Assembly (NCBI GenBank): GCA_001586965.3
Contig: LUCW03001629.1
Span: 1 to 31,891 of the forward strand
Direction: 5' to 3'
Length of the DNA stretch: 31,891 nt
From: Sphaeroforma sirkka
Taxonomy: Eukaryota; Opisthokonta; Ichthyosporea; Ichthyophonida
Positions within the stretch are counted from its first letter, which is position 1, and each line of letters opens with the position of its first letter. The notes under the pieces were generated by a model. It saw only the letters and a program-made list of their open reading frames with translations. It was not told where the DNA came from and did not search any database. The position numbers were made by a program, and so were the translations under genes. Positions 27,086-31,891 of this stretch are shown here, piece after piece.

Positions 27086-27893
27086 GTGCGAGGTTTCTTA
27101 GTACTACGCGCAGTATTAGTCTCTACTGCGTTTCGCTTAGTGGGCTGGGTGTAGCTCGTGGTACTAAGTACTCTAGTAGAGAGATTGGTATGCTTGTGAA
27201 CTATCTTCTCAAAGACAGACCAAGGCATAGATCGCAAATCACCATGGGCGATGATGCCATCATTGACTTTCTTAAAGAGGTTAGCTCCCAGAGTCTCCAT
27301 CATCTGACAAATTAATAAATATTTGCCAGTATAGGTACGACCACCAATCCGAGTTTTCATATGTGTCATATGAGCTAGAGCACCTCGAATAGTGGTATCG
27401 TTCGCAAAGAACTTGCGAGACTCTAAAAGTTCACGGTCACGTGCATCTTCAAAAAAAGGTGTTAAGTATATTATCACGCAACTGGTGCCAGGGTAGGGCT
27501 TTCCAGTTGGGCTCATGAGCCTTCAAGATAGTTCGCCATTCACCTGGCTCACAGAAATGAATAAAGGCATTCATCATCTGCTTATCCTTAAGGCTGGCAG
27601 ACTCCTTAAGTTGGTCGAAGGCCTTCAGTGTCTCCACTGTACTCTCATTAGTAGTAGAGAAAAAGAGCGGAGAATCTTGGGACGAAATTGTGCTAGCGTG
27701 ACAGCTAAGGAATCCATGTAGATAGTGAAGAGCTGGGGGCCGACGATTGAGCCTTGTAGGATGCCATTCGTTCTATGGAATTGTAGAAATACGGCCTCCG
27801 GTCAGTCTAAAATATCAAGATCAATTGAGATAATACATTGGTTTTTATTTGTATTTTAAATAATTTAATACAAGCTCTTTTTCCAATATTTCC
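27086..27893. repeat. 808-bp direct duplication of 25681-26487
   Basis: Repeats, in the same orientation and order, minus-strand gag, the 118-bp segment and the first 112 bp of the plus-strand LTR (27782-27893). Differences are few and mostly homopolymer lengths, so the duplication is recent or an assembly effect. It ends at CCAATATTTCC, directly followed by minus-strand gag. Confidence 0.9.
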
Positions 27894-28571
27894 GTTCGAA
27901 ACCCGGCCCATTTTTTTTTTTTTTTCTTCTTCGGTATAGGAAGAATATCAGCCAAGTGGGACACGATAGAGGGGTCCACAACTGCTGCTGCCGCTAGCTC
28001 CTTCAAGAGCGCTTCAGTGCGGTTCAATTGGCGTCGAGATTGAGAGGATCCAACCACTCGTTGTCGAGTTATGGCGTCCTCAGCTTCGGCCCCAAGATTT
28101 GAGCTGAATGGAATGGCTTTCTCCATCGATGGCGAAACCGAAATTTTCGGACAGGTCCAATACTTCCTTTTCACGCCGGATTTGTGCTGGAGTGTCCTTT
28201 AGATGTGGAGTTATAATGCCCCCGACATTCGTATCCACGAATTTTCCAGCCTTTCGACGTTTATCCCCAATATTTGACGGCACGTGGTCAGGGGGCAAGC
28301 TGGGGTCCTGAGCTTCACTCCTAGGTGATACACGGACGCTGGCGAGCCTTTCCGCGGTAGTAGATACCTCTTCTTCCAAGGCTTTAGGATCCGACGAGTC
28401 ATCCTCAGAATAATCCTCTGTACCAACCTCAGAATTTGCTTCCCCAACAGTATCCTCGGCAGGCTCAACTCCAGACAGGCTAGGTGTTTCCACAGGGATC
28501 TCAAGAACCTCGGCAGGCTTAGCAGGCTTAGAGCTAGCGGCTCCCTTGCCTTTAGAAGTACCCTTAGCCAT
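27894..28571 (-). pseudogene. family A' gag N-terminal part
   Basis: Starts at ATG 28571 (MAKGTSKGKGAASSKPAKPAEV), then an acidic serine-rich region (TEDYSEDDSSD). An extra base near 28112 shifts the frame relative to copy 1, and a long T run at 27911-27925 (15 bases) replaces normal gag sequence before the break. Gag stops at 27894, at the GTTCGAAAC that is the B-box-like part of the tRNA-like sequence in copy 1. Confidence 0.85.
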
Positions 28572-28662
28572 AGTATTTGCTGGATAGTAAATCGATGTCA
28601 GACAGTCTAGAAGCAGTACACTACTGTAACTACTATTTAACTGAAAAATATGTAAACTTTGA
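28572..28662 (-). other. family A' leader and presumed primer-binding region
   Basis: 91 bases between the 5' LTR end and the gag ATG. The bases right after the LTR (TCAAAGTTTAC) do not begin with TGG, so tRNA priming is not supported. Together with the LTR end they form CCATCAAAGT, perfectly complementary to ACTTTGATGG inside the LTR (26504-26513 in the plus copy), which could allow self-priming. Confidence 0.5.
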
Positions 28663-29246
28663 TGGAAATTACTAGGTTTCAAACTATATTAAACTAAAAT
28701 ACAATTTAGTCAGTTAGGATTTAGCAGTGGTAGCTTGTGTAAGAATGATCGGGACTGCCTCTTGTTAAGAGCCTAAATATCCTCGATCACACAGGGCGTA
28801 CCTCTAGCTGTTCTTTATTGAATAATTTTCACTAGAAGTACTAAGTGTTCATGACCACTTGCCTAATTTGTAAATAGACAGAATAACGTAAGTCACGTTA
28901 ATACATTAGCTGATATAAATAAAAGTTCCATCTGAAGAAAAGTTAAAAAAAAAAGAAAAGACTTATTGGATTTTGGAGATTGGCGGGAGGACCAAAATCT
29001 ATAAGTAGTAGTTCGGAGATTATAAAATTTAGTTTATAATATCCTACATCTACTAATGTCTCAAATAGGTCCAAGTAGATGAGTCATACCAAATACTCAG
29101 GCTATTGGAGCCATCAAAGTGAATTTAGAACACTTTGGAAATATTGGAAAAGAGCTTGTACTAAATTATTTAAAATACAAATAAAACCAATGTAGTATCT
29201 CAATTGATCTTGATATTTTAGACTGACCGGAGGCCGTATTTCTACA
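28663..29246 (-). repeat. 5' LTR of family A' (584 bp)
   Basis: TG at 29246 and CA at 28663 on the minus strand, matching the 3' LTR of copy 1 (4267-4846) and the plus copy (26375-26959). It is placed correctly before the leader and gag. At its outer end it abuts an inverted partial LTR, forming a head-to-head palindrome-like arrangement. Confidence 0.92.
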
Positions 29247-29739
29247 ATATTTCCAAAGTGTTCTAAAGGACTTTGATGGCTCCAATAGCCTGAGTATTTG
29301 GTAAATGACTCATCTACTTGGACCGATTTGAGACATTAGTAGATGTAGGATATTATAAACTAAAATTTTATAATCTCCGAACTCTACTACTTATAGATTT
29401 TGGTCCTCCCACCAATCTCCAAATCCAATAAGTCTTTACTTTTTTTTAACTTTCTTCAGATGGAACTTGTATTTATATCAGTAATGTATTAACGTGACTT
29501 TCGTTATTATGTCTATTTACAAATTAGGCAAGTGGTCATGAACACTTAGTACTCCTAGTGAAAATTATTCAATAAAGAACAGCTAGAGGTACGCCCTGTG
29601 TGATCGGGAGGATATGTAGGAAATAACAAGAGCCAGTCCGATCATTCTACACAATCTACCACTGCTAAATCCTACATTGGTTTTTAAATTGTATTTTAAA
29701 TTTGAATATAAAGTTTGAATATTTCCAAAGTAATTTCCA
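29245..29739 (+). repeat. partial family A LTR, plus orientation, 5' part missing
   Basis: Begins at ATATTTCCAAAG, about 100 bp into the LTR, and ends TTTCCA at 29739, followed by TCAGTTTACAT, similar to the primer region of A'. The last 80 bp differ clearly from other copies and contain wording also found near the LTR start, as if mosaic. The missing first part corresponds to the fragment at 27782-27893, which ends at the same ATATTTCC. Confidence 0.85.
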
Positions 29740-29748
29740 TCAGTTTAC

Positions 29749-30280
29749 ATCTGCCAGTTCGGTGGTAAAAAACATGTCTTGTATCTGCTGGTTGAGATCG
29801 GCCCACTGCGATATTATATGCTGCCCTGGTTCTTCCTGAACTACGCCAGAGCACGGCCACTCAAGAACGTGCTTGCATACTGGAGTTTTACTTGCTCTGG
29901 CACCTGATGCCCCAGATTTACTCCTTCCGCGGCAAACATCTGCTCCATACGATAAAGCCATTCCGCACTTCCTATACTTCTGCCTTGCCTCCATAGATAT
30001 CAGGTTTATTGAACTTCAGTATGGGCCTTCCGACTGCAGCTCGTTGCGGTCGGCCCAACAGTTGCTGTATTTGTTGCTGTAGCTCAGCAATCTGTTGTTG
30101 ATATTGCGCCATGTTGGCACCCTCCACTTGCTGCTGTAAGTTAACAACTTGTTGTTGATATTGTGCCAGGCCGGCCATATTCTCCATAATTTGTACCAAC
30201 TCGGCCTCCATGTTATGGGACCAGACCTGTTCAGCTGATTGGGCCGGCTGGTTTGCTGTACTGTGTCCTTGGACCGACAT
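29749..30280 (-). pseudogene. gag fragment of a fourth Ty3-type element (family E)
   Basis: Starts at ATG 30280 (MSVQGHSTANQ). Residues about 25-75 form a glutamine-rich coiled-coil (QYQQQVVNLQQQV, QIAELQQQIQQLL), followed by LKFNKPDIYGGKAE, a pattern typical of the start of Ty3-type capsid regions. The frame breaks at about 29970. Other frames then continue recognisable gag wording (EWLYRMEQMFAAE, then QWADLNQQIQDMFF), so at least two indels are present. It is truncated at about 29749 by the inverted family A LTR. Pol is absent. Confidence 0.7.
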
Positions 30281-30795
30281 ATCTTAGTTTTGCTCTCTTA
30301 GTGATCCTCAGCTATGGTAGCTTGGGCGTACCCCAACGTGTCCGAGACGTTACTAACTCAGAGGCCCTAACGTTTGCGAAGGTTGAAAAGCGGAGCCGCA
30401 AGCAACCCTGGGCTTTAAAAAAAAATAAGGCTCTCACTTTTCCCACAAAGTGAGTTTCTACTTAATAACCCGCTCCAAACGCCGTTCGATTCATTGGGAT
30501 AAATCGCACGTTAGCGTGTCCGCACGTCTTCTGATCCCAAGTCCTTTTAAGCCTAGTACTGTACGACAAAGTCGCACTGATATAGGGGTACCTGGTCCTA
30601 CCAAAGTTACAGCCGTTGTCACACTTCCTTTCGCTGAGAGAGAGCGCCGTCCTATGATCAACGTCAATTCCCTGTTAGTCGAGACAATCCTTGAAGGGCC
30701 CCTCCAGCCGCATATATTATAAGGTCCCTCGAATTTCCCAAAATTCGGTCCTTACCCTCCAAATTCAAAGTCGACCCAAAACATGATTATTACAG

Positions 30796-30809
30796 TTTTG
30801 GCGCCAAAA
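30796..30809. promoter_or_regulatory. perfect 14-bp palindrome TTTTGGCGCCAAAA
   Basis: Fits the E2F/DP consensus TTTSSCGCSAAA on both strands and also contains the TGGCGCC start of a lysine-tRNA primer site. It lies upstream of the E gag. A short word, CCCAAAATTCGGT, is repeated on both sides (about 30738 and 30830). Which role applies, if any, is unresolved. Confidence 0.4.
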
Positions 30810-30957
30810 AAACCCTCCCCCATAAAATCCCAAAATTCGGTAGTAATAGCTTTATATTTTTAGGTTTACGACGATATAAGCAGTCTTTAATCCTCTTCGT
30901 CCTTTTTTTTCTTATGTTCTTAATGAAAGTCTCCACTCTAACGCTGGACGTGGACTG

Positions 30958-30965
30958 CTTTTATA
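30958..30965 (-). promoter_or_regulatory. TATAAAAG box, minus strand
   Basis: A canonical TATA box, pointing toward the E gag about 680 bases downstream. It is flanked by GGACT/AGTCC inverted bases. It would fit the U3 promoter of a family E LTR. Confidence 0.4.
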
Positions 30966-31276
30966 GTCCGCCGGGACCTATCTCTATCTATTCCCGAGCG
31001 AACTTGTACTACTAACATCCTAGGCTATTAAATATAACTATAACGCTCGTAGTGAGAGGGAAAGGCACGGGCCTAGAAAACCCTCTGCTACGATGTTCTC
31101 GAATTTCTCATGGCGTCATCGTCATGCATGTTCGTAGACACTTTGTTCTGTTCGTGAATATACATAGACAATTTTAAGTATGACCCATGAGAATGACGCT
31201 CAAAAAATCGTCAGGGCCTGGTTATATACGATTAACCCTGGCTTGGGCCCTGAAATCAAATCCTGAAACTCCTACA

Positions 31277-31608
31277 CTGTAAAACAAAATATAAAATTTA
31301 TGAAAATAAACTTGTGGAAACTGGTGAGGAATGTGGAAATTTATTTTTATATTACTGTGGCAAACTGGCAACTGGCAACTGGCATTCATCAACAGATTTA
31401 AAACTATTTATATCTGCAGATGGATTCCGCAGTATCGGAGAAAAAAAAGAGACATCATAAATATCAATTTAGAAATGCTTGAAAAGAATATTTGTATTTA
31501 TTTATTTATTTAGATTTTTATACTCTTGGCCTCTTTCAGAGAGAGAGGCTATTATATTTGAAAGCTGATCACAGATCACATTCAATCAATACTATCTCTA
31601 CTGAAGAG
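31277..31608. other. right flank, low-complexity sequence
   Basis: AT-rich. It contains three tandem ACTGGCA units (31364-31384), a run of ATTT repeats (about 31494-31512) that on the minus strand supply AATAAA signals about 100 bases after the stop of the exon-like frame at 31609, and a short GA/CT inverted repeat near 31530-31550. No gene seen. Confidence 0.5.
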
Positions 31609-31833
31609 TTAATTGTAGTTCACCATGGCGGGTGAAGCTCCACACAAACGACTAGCACCTGGGTCGTAAACATATAGGCTAGCATTGTTGCTATTGGTAT
31701 GCACTTCGTCTTTGTGCTTGTTCCAATGCCTGAATAATCTATTGTCCAAAATACAAGTGGTTGTATGCAAAGAGTTACTGTAATTGTCAAAATCAGAGCT
31801 TCTATATTCACCAATTTTATGACCGATCTTTTT
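31609..31833 (-). CDS. possible terminal exon of a host gene (weak)
   Basis: A minus-strand frame of 74 codons with no ATG at its start, ending in TAA at 31609. The composition is protein-like (NRLFRHWNKHKDEVH, YVYDPGASRLCG). AATAAA signals lie about 100 bases downstream. An AAG precedes the frame, so a 3' splice acceptor is possible. A competing frame (31620-31814) encodes a hydrophobic peptide with no other support. No family recognised. Confidence 0.2.
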   Translation of the reverse strand, partial: KKIGHKIGEYRSSDFDNYSNSLHTTTCILDNRLFRHWNKHKDEVHTNSNNASLYVYDPGASRLCGASPAMVNYN

Positions 31834-31891
31834 TCACTTTAATCATATTTTAATGCCCTTTCTTCGCAGCTTGATCCATCCGTATTCCTTC

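Larger units (their letters stand above)
22455..29246 (-). mobile_element. family A retrotransposon, copy 2 (A'), 3' truncated and rearranged in gag
   Basis: Minus strand, from the 5' LTR (29246) through leader and gag start, a rearranged gag, UGA, protease, and an RT-RNase H-methylase-like-integrase frame that stops at 22455, where the B composite begins. The cut corresponds to position ~6194 of copy 1. About 0.54 kb of gag (copy 1 positions 10017-10551) is absent and replaced by 26257-27893, which holds an inverted LTR and gag start and a duplication. The rest of the integrase, chromodomain and 3' LTR are not found on the other side of the composite. Confidence 0.88.
30281..31276 (-). other. 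possible leader and 5' LTR of family E (tentative)
   Basis: Upstream of the E gag on the minus strand lie about 515 bases without a supported gene, then TGGCGCCAAAACTG (starting near 30804), which resembles a lysine-tRNA-type primer site, and 150 bases further a TATAAAAG box. A TGTAGGAG at 31276 could be the LTR start. No CA precedes the proposed primer site and no second LTR is present, so the boundaries are guesses. Confidence 0.3.

Noticed and set aside
31620..31814. 64-codon hydrophobic minus-strand ORF
   Set aside because: It overlaps a more protein-like frame and has no signal or domain support beyond hydrophobicity.

Overview
The window is a dense, rearranged cluster of LTR retrotransposons from a eukaryotic nuclear genome. 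The evidence is Ty3/gypsy-type (chromovirus-like) gag-pol reading frames, LTRs with TG...CA ends, polypurine tracts, AATAAA signals and AT-rich flanks with no dense bacterial-style coding. The host cannot be named from sequence alone. The divergent reverse transcriptases and the methylase-like pol domain would fit a protist or early-branching fungal or holozoan lineage, but that is inference.

Layout. (1) 1-4266: left flank, mostly non-coding. It holds a few weak ORFs, a small tandem duplication, a fragment resembling a DDE transposase (3259-3519, +) and a broken unknown ORF (3687-4266, -) that is cut by a retroelement LTR. (2) 4267-11129, minus strand: family A retrotransposon copy 1, with 3' LTR, polypurine tract, complete but frameshifted pol and most of gag; its 5' end is lost. 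(3) 11130-11640: an RT fragment of a third element (D), fused to A gag. (4) 11745-22454: a composite of family B. It contains an almost complete minus-strand element (5' LTR, gag, pol with C-terminal chromodomain, a 3' UTR with two tandem-repeat arrays, polypurine tract), but its 3' LTR stops after about 249 bp and joins an inverted copy of the element's own LTR-leader-gag start. Both outer ends are therefore U3 ends, and the unit has inverted arms of about 1.96 kb. (5) 22455-29246, minus strand: family A copy 2 (A'). It has 5' LTR, gag start and a long intact RT-RNase H-methylase-like-integrase frame, is cut at the B composite, and has its gag centre replaced by inverted LTR/gag pieces and an 808-bp direct duplication. 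(6) 29245-29749: an inverted partial A LTR. (7) 29749-30280: gag of a fourth element (E), minus strand, with a possible leader/LTR out to about 31276. (8) 31277-31891: right flank with a weak exon-like ORF.

How it works. A and B both encode Gag with a zinc knuckle, protease, RT, RNase H, an extra domain with an NPP(W/C) motif resembling N6-adenine methylase motif IV, a zinc-binding DDE integrase and a chromodomain or chromodomain-like tail. In family A, gag and pol share one frame separated by a single UGA, and the protease active site reads DPG in both copies. In B, pol starts at its own ATG about 60 nt after gag.

Many breaks are one-base differences in homopolymers, and the same run has different lengths in different copies. 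Part of the apparent inactivation, and possibly some inverted junctions, could therefore be sequencing or amplification artefacts.
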